Below, one piece after another: positions 1 through 8,442 of a DNA stretch of 64,000 nucleotides (position 1 is its first letter; every line of letters starts with the position of its first letter). The translations under genes and the position numbers were made by a program. Source of the stretch: Paenibacillus sp. MMS18-CY102 (GTDB lineage Bacteria > Bacillota > Bacilli > Paenibacillales > Paenibacillaceae); assembly GCF_009789195.1 (NCBI RefSeq), contig NZ_WSTC01000027.1:1-64000 (forward strand), given 5' to 3'. Below the pieces are notes generated by a model. It was not told the origin of the DNA. It searched no databases and saw nothing but the letters and a program-made list of their open reading frames with translations.

Positions 1-246
1 TTAAATATGGTTTAAACATGGAACCGAATATTTCGCTTCCCGAGCATCCTATTGCCATTTTTACAGAATCCCATCATTCTTCAAAGACGAGGTCCATCAT
101 GTGTGCGTTATTCTTTTCACAGAAAAAAGGAGATAATGTTCGGATTACGATATATTTATCGATTACAACATTGATGTTAGATAGTTAGACGTATGATTAT
201 GGAACTAGCCATGATGTGAAGGAAAAACGAATATTTCGACCTTCTA

Positions 247-263
247 TGTCATATATATTAACA
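247..263. promoter_or_regulatory. GlnR/TnrA-type box 1, upstream of urtA
   Basis: TGTCATATATATTAACA matches the TGTNA-N7-TNACA consensus of the Bacillota nitrogen regulators GlnR and TnrA at all eight fixed positions and has an AT-rich centre. It is centred about 113 bp upstream of the predicted urtA transcription start and exactly 74 bp (about seven helical turns) from the second box. The site is read from sequence; binding is inferred. Confidence 0.7.
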
Positions 264-320
264 CAATATAGCGGAATGGAATTGGTTTCATTAACAACTG
301 AAAGAATTTTAAATAAATGA

Positions 321-337
321 TGTTAGTTATGTTGACA
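321..337. promoter_or_regulatory. GlnR/TnrA-type box 2, overlapping the urtA -35
   Basis: TGTTAGTTATGTTGACA is a second full match to TGTNA-N7-TNACA. Its last six bases are the TTGACA -35 element of the urt promoter. A regulator bound here would compete with RNA polymerase, which favours repression from this site. The box 74 bp upstream could add looping or cooperative binding. Confidence 0.7.
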
Positions 338-361
338 CAAAAGGAAGAGCCACTCTATAAT
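332..361 (+). promoter_or_regulatory. sigma-A promoter of urtABCDE
   Basis: TTGACA at 332-337 and TATAAT at 356-361, with an 18-bp spacer, are both perfect consensus. Transcription should start near 368, so the urtA start codon must lie downstream. This rules out the longer reading frame that opens at 317. Bases 1-246 upstream hold no gene or other motif that I recognise. Confidence 0.8.
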
Positions 362-433
362 GAGATCACGAACATTGGAATGGTTTTACAAGGTAATGTT
401 CGTCAATTCGATCGTATATTGGGGAGTGGGAGA

Positions 434-1693
434 ATGAAGAAGAAAAAGAAAGCACCCATCTATCAGACAGCGATATTGCTTGTGGCCCTGTGCCTTGCAT
501 TAGCGGCATGTGGAAGTAAAGATGAGCCGGCTTCAACGGGATCAGGGAATGAATCGGCAGCAGGCAGTGGCGATACGATCAAGGTAGGCATTCTTCATTC
601 ACTAAGCGGTACGATGGCGATCAGTGAGGTTTCCGTGAAGGACGCGGAGATGATGGCGATTGATGAGATAAATGCGAAGGGCGGCGTGCTTGGCAAGAAA
701 ATCGAGCCGGTGATTGAGGATGGGGCATCCGACTGGCCGACTTTCGCCGAGAAAGCGCGCAAGCTCATTTCTGAAGATAAAGTTACGACCGTATTCGGTG
801 GCTGGACATCGGCGAGCCGGAAGGCGATGCTTCCAGTGTTCGAGGAGCTTAACGGGTTGCTCTGGTACCCGGTGCAGTATGAAGGGCTGGAGCAATCGCC
901 TAATATTTTCTATACAGGCGCAACGACAAACCAACAGATCGTGCCGGCTGTATCGTGGCTGCTCGAGAACCGCGGCAAGAAGTTCTACTTGCTCGGCTCG
1001 GACTATGTATTCCCGCGTACGGCGAACAAGATCATTAAAGAACAGTTGAAAGCCGAAGGCGGCGAGCTGGTGGGTGAAGAGTATACGCCGCTTGGCCATA
1101 CCGATTACAGCACAATTATTACAAAAATCAAAGAAGCGAAGCCAGATGTCGTATTTAACACGATGAACGGCGACAGCAACGTAGCATTCTTCAAACAGTT
1201 GAAGGATGCAGGCATTACGTCGAAGGATCTGACTACGCTGTCGGTATCGGTAGCGGAGGAAGAAATTCGCGGTATCGGTGCAGATGTGTTAGCGGGCCAT
1301 CTCGCGGCATGGAACTACTACCAAACGACGGATACGCCTCAAAATAAAACGTTTGTAGACAACTATAAGAAGAAATATGGCGCTGACCGTGTAACGGCTG
1401 ACCCGATTGAAGCAGGTTACGATGCCGTTTACCTGTGGGCGGCTGCGGTTGAGAAAGCCGGTTCGACGGATGTCGATAAGGTTAAAGCAGCGGCGAAGGA
1501 TCTCGAGTGGGATGCGCCAGAAGGCAAAGTGAAAATTGACGGGGAAACGCAGCACTTGTACAAAACGGTCCGCATTGGCGAAGTACAGGGCGATGGGCAG
1601 TTCAAGGAGCTGTGGGCTACGGGTGAGCCTGTGAAGCCAGACCCATATCTGAAAGGCTATGCGTGGGCCGCATCACTCAGCTCGGGCAACTAA
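434..1693 (+). CDS. urtA: urea ABC transporter substrate-binding lipoprotein UrtA
   Basis: This is the extracellular urea-binding protein of the UrtABCDE importer, a member of the branched-chain amino acid (Leu/Ile/Val-type) periplasmic-binding-protein family. The 419-residue product starts with a poly-Lys n-region and a hydrophobic core ending in the lipobox L-A-A-C (Cys26), so it is a membrane-anchored lipoprotein. The mature part has family-typical stretches such as [13 protein letters not shown] and GHTDYST. ATG 434 is chosen because the frame's earlier ATG codons lie inside the promoter. urtBCDE follow on the same strand. Two GlnR-type boxes upstream suggest nitrogen control. No urease genes are in the window. 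Family identity is firm; urea as substrate rests on similarity to UrtA. Confidence 0.92.
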   Translation: MKKKKKAPIYQTAILLVALCLALAACGSKDEPASTGSGNESAAGSGDTIKVGILHSLSGTMAISEVSVKDAEMMAIDEINAKGGVLGKKIEPVIEDGASDWPTFAEKARKLISEDKVTTVFGGWTSASRKAMLPVFEELNGLLWYPVQYEGLEQSPNIFYTGATTNQQIVPAVSWLLENRGKKFYLLGSDYVFPRTANKIIKEQLKAEGGELVGEEYTPLGHTDYSTIITKIKEAKPDVVFNTMNGDSNVAFFKQLKDAGITSKDLTTLSVSVAEEEIRGIGADVLAGHLAAWNYYQTTDTPQNKTFVDNYKKKYGADRVTADPIEAGYDAVYLWAAAVEKAGSTDVDKVKAAAKDLEWDAPEGKVKIDGETQHLYKTVRIGEVQGDGQFKELWATGEPVKPDPYLKGYAWAASLSSGN

Positions 1694-1790
1694 CATAAGA
1701 GTCGCAGCTTAATTGAGGGAAGTATTCGCTGCTCGGCTTCGAATGCTTCCCTTTCTCTGTTGTCCAAATGGGATTAGGTGGGGTGAGATT

Positions 1791-2696
1791 ATGGAATTAT
1801 ACGTCACGCAGCTGTTTAATGGGCTCAGTGTTAGCTCGATTCTGCTGCTGATTGCACTAGGATTAGCGATTACATTCGGGCTCATGAACGTTATCAATAT
1901 GGCGCACGGCGAGCTTATTATGATTGGGGCATATGCCACGTATGTGACGCAAAATATTTTCAAAAGTGCGCTGCCGGATTCGCTTTTTAATTGGTACTTC
2001 GTCTTAGCTATCCCGGTTAGTTTCGGCATTGCGTTCTTGTTTGGGCTATTGCTCGAAGCCTCGCTTATTCGGCATTTGTACGGGCGCCCGCTTGACAGCT
2101 TGCTCGCAACTTGGGGTGTAGGGCTCGCGCTGCAACAGCTCGCGCGCTCCATCTTCGGCGCGCCGAATGTCGGCGTGACTAGCCCGACTTGGCTCGATGG
2201 CGGGGTCACGATAATGGCGGGCGTGGTGCTGCCGTACAAACGGCTTTTTATCATCGGCCTAGTTATCATTTGCTTGTTTGCGATGTACCTGTACATTTAT
2301 CGCAGCCATGCGGGACGCAATATGCGCGCCGTAATGCAAAATCGTGACATGGCCGCATGCCTCGGCATCTCGACCCGCCGGGTGGACGCGATGACGTTCG
2401 CCATTGGCTCGGGCATTGCTGGGATTGCAGGCTGCGCCCTGACGCTCATTGGCCCGATTGGCCCGTCGCTTGGCACTTATTATATCGTAGATGCCTTTAT
2501 GGTCGTTGTTCTGGGCGGCGTAGGCAAGCTTGTCGGGACGTTGTTCGGAGCGCTCGGCATTGGCATGACGAATACGATGTTCGAGTATTGGACGAATGCC
2601 TCGCTAGGCAAGGTGCTTGTGTTCATCTGTATTGTTGCATTTCTGCAATGGCGGCCCAAAGGGTTCGTTGCCATGCGTTCACGTTCGTTGGATTAG
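1791..2696 (+). CDS. urtB: urea ABC transporter permease UrtB
   Basis: Inner-membrane permease of the urea importer, of the LivH/BPD_transp_2 family, 301 residues with about eight hydrophobic segments. The N-terminal region reads [21 protein letters not shown], the typical LivH-type opening, and the [10 protein letters not shown] and [12 protein letters not shown] stretches are also family hallmarks. The frame is open from 1713, but ATG 1791 follows a GGTGGGGTG purine-rich ribosome site and gives the usual N-terminus; the 26 extra upstream residues are not membrane-like. It lies 97 bp after urtA and 14 bp before urtC. It should pair with UrtC as the heterodimeric channel. Confidence 0.9.
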   Translation: MELYVTQLFNGLSVSSILLLIALGLAITFGLMNVINMAHGELIMIGAYATYVTQNIFKSALPDSLFNWYFVLAIPVSFGIAFLFGLLLEASLIRHLYGRPLDSLLATWGVGLALQQLARSIFGAPNVGVTSPTWLDGGVTIMAGVVLPYKRLFIIGLVIICLFAMYLYIYRSHAGRNMRAVMQNRDMAACLGISTRRVDAMTFAIGSGIAGIAGCALTLIGPIGPSLGTYYIVDAFMVVVLGGVGKLVGTLFGALGIGMTNTMFEYWTNASLGKVLVFICIVAFLQWRPKGFVAMRSRSLD

Positions 2697-2710
2697 GAGG
2701 GTGTTAAACG

Positions 2711-3805
2711 ATGCTTACGCTTACGACGAAACAATGGACGCCAGCGCGTGTGTGGACACTCGTCGGCTATGCTGCTGCTTCGGCAGCGCTGTTCGCCGCA
2801 CCGCTTTATTTAAGTGATTTTCGCCTAAACCTGCTTGCGAAGTTTCTCGCTTTCGCTATCGTGGCACTTGGCCTGGATCTCTTGTGGGGCTACACCGGCA
2901 TTCTGAGCTTAGGCCATGGCGTCTTCTTCGGGTTAGGCGGCTATGCGATGGCAATGTACTTGAAGCTTGAGGCGAGTGGCGGCCGAATGCCGGATTTTAT
3001 GGAATGGAGCGGTTTAACCGCACTGCCATGGTTTTGGAAGCCGTTCGAGTCACTAGGGTTCGCATTTGCCGCAGGCATTCTGCTGCCAGGTTTGCTCGCT
3101 TTGTTTCTAGGCTATGTAACGTTCCGTAACCGAATTCGCGGGGTTTACTTTACGATTCTGACACAGGCACTCGTTATCATAACAACGACACTGCTTATTG
3201 GGCAGCAAGCCTATACAGGCGGAACCAACGGCGTGACGGGCTATAGCCGCATTATGGGTTACTCCATTGCTAACCCTGATACGAAGCAAATGCTGTATTG
3301 GATAACGGCTGCTTTTCTGATCGTGGCATTCCTGCTGTGCCGATTTTTAGTTAAAAGCCGGTTCGGCAAGGTGTTGCGCGCGATTCGCGACGGTGAGAAT
3401 CGCGTAAGGTTTATCGGATATAATCCTGCTTTTTATCAAATGACGGCTTTCGCAATTTCCGGTGCGCTTGCAGGCCTTGCAGGCATGCTGTTCGTGCTCC
3501 ATGTGGGCATTATATCGCCTTCCATGATGGGGATTGTCCCATCGATTGAAATGGTATTGTGGGTCGCAATCGGCGGTCGCGGCACGATGGTCGGTGCAGC
3601 GATCGGCGCGGTGCTCATGAACTGGGGCAAAAGCGAAATCAGCGCGCAGTACCCAGATGCATGGCTGTTCTTTATGGGCGCTTTGTTTGTTGTTGTCGTC
3701 GTATTCCTGCCTAACGGCGTGGCCGGCTTGTTTGGCCGAATCAAAATTCGCAAGAGGAGGGTGACGGAACATGATCAAGATGCCGTCCGTAATCCTGCAG
3801 TGTGA
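2711..3805 (+). CDS. urtC: urea ABC transporter permease UrtC
   Basis: Second membrane subunit of the urea importer, LivM-type, 364 residues. It shows LDLLWGYTGILSLGHGVFFGLGGYA near the N-terminus (the G-Y-x-G-x-x-S-L-G-H signature), multiple membrane spans, and the cytoplasmic coupling stretch FGKVLRAIRDGENRVRFIGY that contacts the ATPases. A GGAGG site lies just upstream of ATG 2711. The 3' end overlaps urtD by 35 bp, consistent with translational coupling in one operon. The C-terminus is a short basic cytoplasmic tail (IKIRKRR). Confidence 0.9.
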   Translation: MLTLTTKQWTPARVWTLVGYAAASAALFAAPLYLSDFRLNLLAKFLAFAIVALGLDLLWGYTGILSLGHGVFFGLGGYAMAMYLKLEASGGRMPDFMEWSGLTALPWFWKPFESLGFAFAAGILLPGLLALFLGYVTFRNRIRGVYFTILTQALVIITTTLLIGQQAYTGGTNGVTGYSRIMGYSIANPDTKQMLYWITAAFLIVAFLLCRFLVKSRFGKVLRAIRDGENRVRFIGYNPAFYQMTAFAISGALAGLAGMLFVLHVGIISPSMMGIVPSIEMVLWVAIGGRGTMVGAAIGAVLMNWGKSEISAQYPDAWLFFMGALFVVVVVFLPNGVAGLFGRIKIRKRRVTEHDQDAVRNPAV

Positions 3806-4562
3806 AGGCATTACCGTCGAATTCGACGGGTTCAAGGCAGTTCAGGGCATGAATTTGACGCTGGAGCAAGGTGAGCTGCGGTTCCTAATTGGTCCCAATG
3901 GTGCGGGCAAAACGACCATGCTGGACGTTATTTGCGGCAAGACGCGGGCGACCTCGGGCAAGGTCATGTTTAACCGTGCGGATGGCATTATGGACATTAC
4001 CCGAAAGAAGGAGCACCAGATTGCCGAGCTTGGCATCGGGCGCAAGTTCCAAGCTCCGTCTATTTTTCCGACGCTGACTGTATTCGAGAACTTAGAGATT
4101 GCTATGCGGCAGAAACGCAGTGTGTTCGCGACGCTGTTCGCGAAGATGGTGGTGGCGGACCGGGAGCGTATTGAGAAGCAAATGGCGTTAATTGGCCTGC
4201 AGGACAAAGCGTTATGGCGTGCCGGAGGCCTGTCGCACGGAGAGAAGCAGTGGCTGGAGATCGGCATTATGCTGATGCAGGAGCCGGATATTTTGCTGCT
4301 GGATGAGCCGGTCGCCGGCATGACTGACAAGGAAACGGATAAGACGGGCGAGCTGTTGAAGGAAATCGCCAAGTCCCGGACCATTGTCGTTGTGGAGCAT
4401 GATATGGAGTTTGTCCGTAATTTCGCAAGCAAGGTTACCGTAATGCACGAGGGCAAGCTGCTCAAGGAAGGCACGATGGACGATGTGCAGAATGACGACC
4501 GCGTAGCGGAAGTTTATCTCGGAAAAAGGCGGGATGCTGATGTTAGCCGTTCAACAGCTTGA
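3771..4562 (+). CDS. urtD: urea ABC transporter ATP-binding protein UrtD
   Basis: LivG-type ATPase of the urea importer, 263 residues. Walker A is GPNGAGKTT (residues about 41-49), the signature loop is LSHGEKQWLEIG, Walker B is ILLLDEPVAG, and the switch His lies in VVVEHDME. The signature is LSHGE rather than LSGGQ, as is common in UrtD and LivG proteins. The start overlaps urtC by 35 bp and the end overlaps urtE by 29 bp. A GGAGGGTG site about 8 bp before ATG 3771 supports the start. It should form a heterodimer with UrtE on the cytoplasmic face. Confidence 0.9.
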   Translation: MIKMPSVILQCEGITVEFDGFKAVQGMNLTLEQGELRFLIGPNGAGKTTMLDVICGKTRATSGKVMFNRADGIMDITRKKEHQIAELGIGRKFQAPSIFPTLTVFENLEIAMRQKRSVFATLFAKMVVADRERIEKQMALIGLQDKALWRAGGLSHGEKQWLEIGIMLMQEPDILLLDEPVAGMTDKETDKTGELLKEIAKSRTIVVVEHDMEFVRNFASKVTVMHEGKLLKEGTMDDVQNDDRVAEVYLGKRRDADVSRSTA

Positions 4563-5235
4563 GGCAGGGTATGGCGAGAGCATTATTTTGCGCAATGTGT
4601 CGCTCAACGTTAAGCCAGGGCAGGTCGTCTGCTTGCTCGGGCGCAACGGTGTAGGAAAGACGACGCTGATGAAAAGCATTATGGGCGTATTGAAGGCCCG
4701 CCGGGGAGTGGTGTCGTACAATGGTGCAGATTTGACGAAGTCTGCGCCAGCGCGCCGGGCGAAGAGCGGTATCGGCTACGTGCCGCAGGGACGCGAAATA
4801 TTCGGGCAGCTAACCGTGTATGAGAATATCTTGATCGGGTTGGAAGCGGCGCGGGAGAAGGTGCAAGAGGTCCCACCTGAGGCGATTGCGAAGTTCCCTG
4901 TGCTGCCTACAATGTATAAGCGCCGAGGCGGTGACCTCTCTGGTGGGCAGCAGCAGCAGTTGGCGTTCGCGCGGGCATTGGCGTCGGGGCCAGAGCTGCT
5001 CTTGCTTGATGAGCCGTGCGAGGGCATACAGCCGTCGATCGTCGATGACATTCGGGACGTAATCCGCTCCATTAAGGCGGATGGCAAGACGGCGATATTG
5101 CTCGTTGAGCAGAGCCTTGATTTTGTGAAAAGCGTCGGGGATTACTTCTACATTCTCGATAAGGGCGCTGTTGCTTGGGAGGGCGAACTGGAGAGCCTGA
5201 GCGACGAGGTTATCCGGAGGTATTTGACAGTGTAA
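4534..5235 (+). CDS. urtE: urea ABC transporter ATP-binding protein UrtE
   Basis: LivF-type ATPase, 233 residues, the usual family length. Walker A is GRNGVGKTT, the signature is LSGGQQQQLAFARAL, Walker B is LLLLDEPCEGIQPS, and the switch His position is occupied by Gln (LLVEQSLDF), as is usual in LivF/UrtE proteins. It overlaps urtD and ends the urt operon. ATG 4534 or the second ATG at 4540 could be used. Downstream (5236-5380) there is only a weak GC-rich inverted region without a clear T-run, so some read-through to the next gene is possible. Confidence 0.9.
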   Translation: MLMLAVQQLEAGYGESIILRNVSLNVKPGQVVCLLGRNGVGKTTLMKSIMGVLKARRGVVSYNGADLTKSAPARRAKSGIGYVPQGREIFGQLTVYENILIGLEAAREKVQEVPPEAIAKFPVLPTMYKRRGGDLSGGQQQQLAFARALASGPELLLLDEPCEGIQPSIVDDIRDVIRSIKADGKTAILLVEQSLDFVKSVGDYFYILDKGAVAWEGELESLSDEVIRRYLTV

Positions 5236-5380
5236 GTGACGCAGTGGAATAGTTGTAAATGCATTATTGCATCATCTTATGCGAGGGGCACTCCCCCGTA
5301 TTTGGTGGTGCTATTTTAATGCGGGGGGATATGATAAGATTTAACTTAACCGGTTAACCAAAATGGAGGTACATGTTGCG

Positions 5381-5779
5381 ATGAGAATGCCCATCAAGTC
5401 TATTGCAGTTACAGGTTTTTTAATAACCGCGCTGCTCATAAGCGGATGCAGTGATAGCAAAGGTGAGCGTTCAGACGCAGATTTTTCTTCCGAAAGCTCG
5501 GTGTTGAACCTTGTATCCTATTATCATAGCCAGCCCAATGGCGCGGCGTTGCCGAACCACTGCAGCATTAAGACAACGGAGTATGAGGGGGAGACTAAGC
5601 TAGGCAATGGTGTTGTTTATATTTTAAATTGCGATTCAGAAGGCAATTCGACGTATGACAGGTTATTTGCATTAATTCCAATAGAGGGCGAAGATAAGGC
5701 GTATAGTTTGGATGTCCCCCTACTTCAAGAAGAGAACCGGGAGAATGATATAAAGAAAGTAATAAGCCTTCTAAAGTGA
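5381..5779 (+). CDS. small predicted lipoprotein, unknown function
   Basis: A 132-residue protein with a basic N-terminus, a hydrophobic core and the lipobox I-S-G-C (Cys23), so it is predicted to be exported and lipid-anchored. The mature part is acidic with Cys residues in NHCSIK and LNCDSE that could form a disulfide. ATG 5381 is chosen because GGAGGT at 5365-5370 lies 10 bp upstream; an in-frame ATG at 5363 overlaps that site. A perfect 12-bp palindrome (TTAACCGGTTAA, 5346-5357) lies just upstream and could be an operator. I do not recognise the family. Confidence 0.7.
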   Translation: MRMPIKSIAVTGFLITALLISGCSDSKGERSDADFSSESSVLNLVSYYHSQPNGAALPNHCSIKTTEYEGETKLGNGVVYILNCDSEGNSTYDRLFALIPIEGEDKAYSLDVPLLQEENRENDIKKVISLLK

Positions 5780-6000
5780 AAGCCTAAATAATAGGGTGAA
5801 GCACGGGAATAGCTATGCAGTGATGTATAAATTTGAGGTTAGCTAGCATGAACTAGGTGGCCTTTTTGTTGTGGTTTCGACAATAATAATCTAAAAATCT
5901 CCTAAAATATCATGAAAAGCTAGTCCTCGACAAGAAGTCATACTATAATTATCGTTATGGTTTACAAATGTAACCAACTAGAAGGGGGAAGTAGGAAGAA

Positions 6001-7176
6001 ATGAGAAACAAAAAGAGTATTACAGCATTCATGCTAGCATTCATCATGCTCTTGACGATGCCGGTCTGGACGGCGAATGCTGAAGCAACAAGCGGTCCAT
6101 CTGTATTTGTTAACGGCGTGAAGGTTAAATATGCGCAAGCCCCAGTTATCCGAGATGGCGCGACGCTCGTATCGGCGAAGGAAACGATCGAGAGCCTCGG
6201 GTTAAGCTTCACGTGGGATGCTTCCAATAAGCGAATTGTTGGATCAAACGGAGAGACGACGGTTACGTTCGTGGTTGGCCAGCTTTCGGCGACAATCAAT
6301 GGCGTAACGGTATTCCTGAATACAGCGCCAGCGCAAGTTAACGGGCGTACGATGGTGCCGCTGAAGCCATTGCTGGATACGATGGGTGCAGTAGCGACTA
6401 CGAAGACTGATTTGATCAGCATCAAAACCGGTGACCCGAGCAAAACGAAGTATTTCACAGGGCTGCCGCTCCAAGTTACGAATTCGTCGATTAAAAACCT
6501 CGGCGGCAATGCCGTTAATGTCGATTATGTGCAATACACTATGTATAACGGCGATGTGTACACAACTGACTATACGATGACGCTGGCAGCCGGCCAAAAA
6601 GGCGCTTTCGAGAACGCAACGAACGTGCCGGGCTATGCAATTGAAATTGACGGAGAAAACCATACGTTCCTCGGTCGTGCCATTCATGGCATGTCCAAGC
6701 AGGGCGAGGATATCCCAAGCAGAAGCTATCAGCTAACGGACCGGCTGTATGCGAGTGATGCATTCTACAAGGATATGTCCAACATGTGGAATAAAGTGTT
6801 GGCTGACTTCAAGAAACAATTGAAGCAAGAGCTTGTTAACAATAAGAACGTGCCAATTCAAATTCAAGCATCCGATATTTCTTACGATACAATGGGATAT
6901 CCAGAAGCGAATATTCGCCTGAAAAACCTGACGGAAAAGAAAATCGTCGCATTCGAACTTTCCTTCAGCTGCTTCGATTCCTATGGTGATCCGGCAAAGG
7001 GTGGATACCCGTACAACAACCGTTTCTACGGCAAAGCTAACGATGCTGTAGGCTGGGGCGAGACGTATACGTTCACTTGGGACCTGTTTAGCTACTCGGA
7101 CACGAGCAAGATTTCGAACATTACGATCGATAAAGTCGCGTTCTCCGACGGATCGGTATGGAAGCGCAAGAAATAA
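6001..7176 (+). CDS. secreted protein with copper-amine-oxidase-N-like domain
   Basis: The 391-residue product has a Sec signal peptide (basic start, hydrophobic core, ANA-E cleavage near residue 28). It is followed by a domain of the copper amine oxidase N-terminal type (about residues 30-120: FVNGVKVKYAQAPVIRDGATLVSAKETIESLG ... NGRTMVPLKPLLDTMGA). That domain is very common in exported Paenibacillus proteins and is not itself enzymatic. The C-terminal half (about 275-391) is a separate predicted beta-rich domain that I cannot assign with confidence. ATG 6001 follows an AGGAAG site. Strong terminators downstream show it is probably monocistronic. Function unknown; a cell-wall-associated or solute-binding role is only a guess. 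Confidence 0.75.
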   Translation: MRNKKSITAFMLAFIMLLTMPVWTANAEATSGPSVFVNGVKVKYAQAPVIRDGATLVSAKETIESLGLSFTWDASNKRIVGSNGETTVTFVVGQLSATINGVTVFLNTAPAQVNGRTMVPLKPLLDTMGAVATTKTDLISIKTGDPSKTKYFTGLPLQVTNSSIKNLGGNAVNVDYVQYTMYNGDVYTTDYTMTLAAGQKGAFENATNVPGYAIEIDGENHTFLGRAIHGMSKQGEDIPSRSYQLTDRLYASDAFYKDMSNMWNKVLADFKKQLKQELVNNKNVPIQIQASDISYDTMGYPEANIRLKNLTEKKIVAFELSFSCFDSYGDPAKGGYPYNNRFYGKANDAVGWGETYTFTWDLFSYSDTSKISNITIDKVAFSDGSVWKRKK

Positions 7177-7186
7177 GAATGAAATA

Positions 7187-7230
7187 GGGGTGTCCCAAAG
7201 CCATAACGGCGGGGGACACCCCGTTGTTTT
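7187..7230 (+). terminator. Rho-independent terminator
   Basis: The arms GGGGTGTCCC (7187-7196) and GGGACACCCC (7213-7222) pair perfectly, followed by a T-rich stretch (GTTGTTTT). It sits 10 bp after the stop of the secreted-protein gene. Confidence 0.8.
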
Positions 7231-7235
7231 GCATA

Positions 7236-7297
7236 TAAAAAGCTGTCCTAAAAGTCGATTGCAAATGCAATCACTTTTGAGACAGCTCTTTTTTTGG
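7236..7297. terminator. bidirectional terminator between convergent genes
   Basis: A long hairpin (AGCTGTC...GACAGCT, continued by AAAAGT/ACTTTT and GATTGC/GCAATC around an AAAT loop) carries a T-run on the + strand (CTTTTTTTT) and an A-run on its other side, so it can serve both directions. It ends the + strand gene at 7176 and the - strand polyamine operon ending at 7314. Confidence 0.8.
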
Positions 7298-7313
7298 AAC
7301 AATGCACGCTATG

Positions 7314-8441
7314 CTACGCCAAGCGCATCTTAAAATCTTCATAGCCGAATTCGCGAACAATCCGGCAATCGCCATTCTTATCTTGAACCGCAATGGCTGG
7401 CAGCGCCATGCCATTAAAGGTGTTGGTCTTCACCATGGAGTAGATGGCCATATCGCCGAACACGAGCCGATCGCCGCATTGTAACGGCTGGTCGAACGAA
7501 TAATCACCGATGACATCGCCCGTTAAGCAAGTTTGGCCGGTCAGCCGATAGGTGAACGGTTTTTCCCCAGGCTCGCCCGTTTCCATAATAGGTGGGCGGT
7601 ATGGCATTTCTAACACGTCCGGCATGTGGCATGTTGCGGAAGTATCCAGAATCGCGATATCGACGCCATTCTTATGGAGATCCAGAACGGATGCGATTAA
7701 GAAGCCTGCGTTGAGTGCAACGGCTTCTCCCGGTTCCAAGTAAACTTCTAAACCGTATTTGTCCTGCATGCTTTTAATGCAGGCTTCAAGGGTAGCGATA
7801 TCATAATCATCCCGTGTGATATGATGGCCGCCGCCAAAATTGATCCATTCCATCTGTGGCAGCCACTCGCCGAACCGGGCTTCTACTGCCTGCAGCGTAG
7901 TCTCCAGGTCATCGGAGTTTTGCTGGCAGAGGGTGTGGAAGTGCAGGCCGGTTACGCCGTCGAGCAACTCCGGGCGGAAATCCTCTTGTTTGGCGCCAAA
8001 TCTGGAGCCAGTCGAACAAGGGTCATAAATCTCATGCCCAACTTGCGTGGAGCATTCCGGGTTGACGCGAAGGCCAATCTTTCTGCCGGCTTGAAGCGCC
8101 CGGTCTTTAAACTTCTCGAGCTGCGAGAAGGAGTTAAAAATAATGTGATCGCAAATCGAGATGATTTCATCAATCTCATCTTCGCGGTAAGCAGGGGCAA
8201 AGACATGTGTTTCTTTGCCCATTTCTTCATAACCCAGCCGTGCTTCGAATAAGCCGCTGGCGGTCGTGCCGCTTAAATATTCACCAATGAGGGGGTACAT
8301 GGTTGTCATGGAGAATGCTTTTTGGGCCAAAACAATCTTTGCTCCTGTACGTTGCATAACACCGCTTAGGATTTTAAGATTTTTCTCGATGAGTGCCTCA
8401 TCGACGACAAAACATGGTGTAGGCAGTTCGTTGAAGCGCAT
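7314..8441 (-). CDS. nspC: carboxynorspermidine/carboxyspermidine decarboxylase
   Basis: A PLP-dependent decarboxylase of the alanine-racemase-fold (group IV) family that converts carboxynorspermidine or carboxyspermidine to norspermidine or spermidine. The 375-residue product starts MRFNELPTPCFVVDE. It has the PLP-lysine region IVLAQKAFS near the N-terminus, the glycine-rich NFGGGHH loop, the EPGEAV phosphate-binding segment and a C-terminal CLTGDVIGDY segment carrying the intersubunit Cys and Asp. The start (ATG at 8441) lies one base after the upstream gene's stop, so translation is coupled; the 16-codon longer frame is unlikely. It is the last gene of a two-gene operon with the synthase. 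The enzyme family is firm; which polyamine is made in vivo is not shown by the sequence. Confidence 0.9.
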   Translation of the reverse strand: MRFNELPTPCFVVDEALIEKNLKILSGVMQRTGAKIVLAQKAFSMTTMYPLIGEYLSGTTASGLFEARLGYEEMGKETHVFAPAYREDEIDEIISICDHIIFNSFSQLEKFKDRALQAGRKIGLRVNPECSTQVGHEIYDPCSTGSRFGAKQEDFRPELLDGVTGLHFHTLCQQNSDDLETTLQAVEARFGEWLPQMEWINFGGGHHITRDDYDIATLEACIKSMQDKYGLEVYLEPGEAVALNAGFLIASVLDLHKNGVDIAILDTSATCHMPDVLEMPYRPPIMETGEPGEKPFTYRLTGQTCLTGDVIGDYSFDQPLQCGDRLVFGDMAIYSMVKTNTFNGMALPAIAVQDKNGDCRIVREFGYEDFKMRLA

Positions 8442-8442
8442 C

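Noticed and set aside
317..433. Upstream extension of the urtA reading frame (39 extra codons)
   Set aside because: It contains the perfect TTGACA/TATAAT promoter and a nitrogen box, and adds residues before the lipoprotein signal peptide.
5236..5330. Terminator after urtE
   Set aside because: The GC-rich inverted segments (GGCAC...GGTGC) are short and interrupted, and the T-run is weak.
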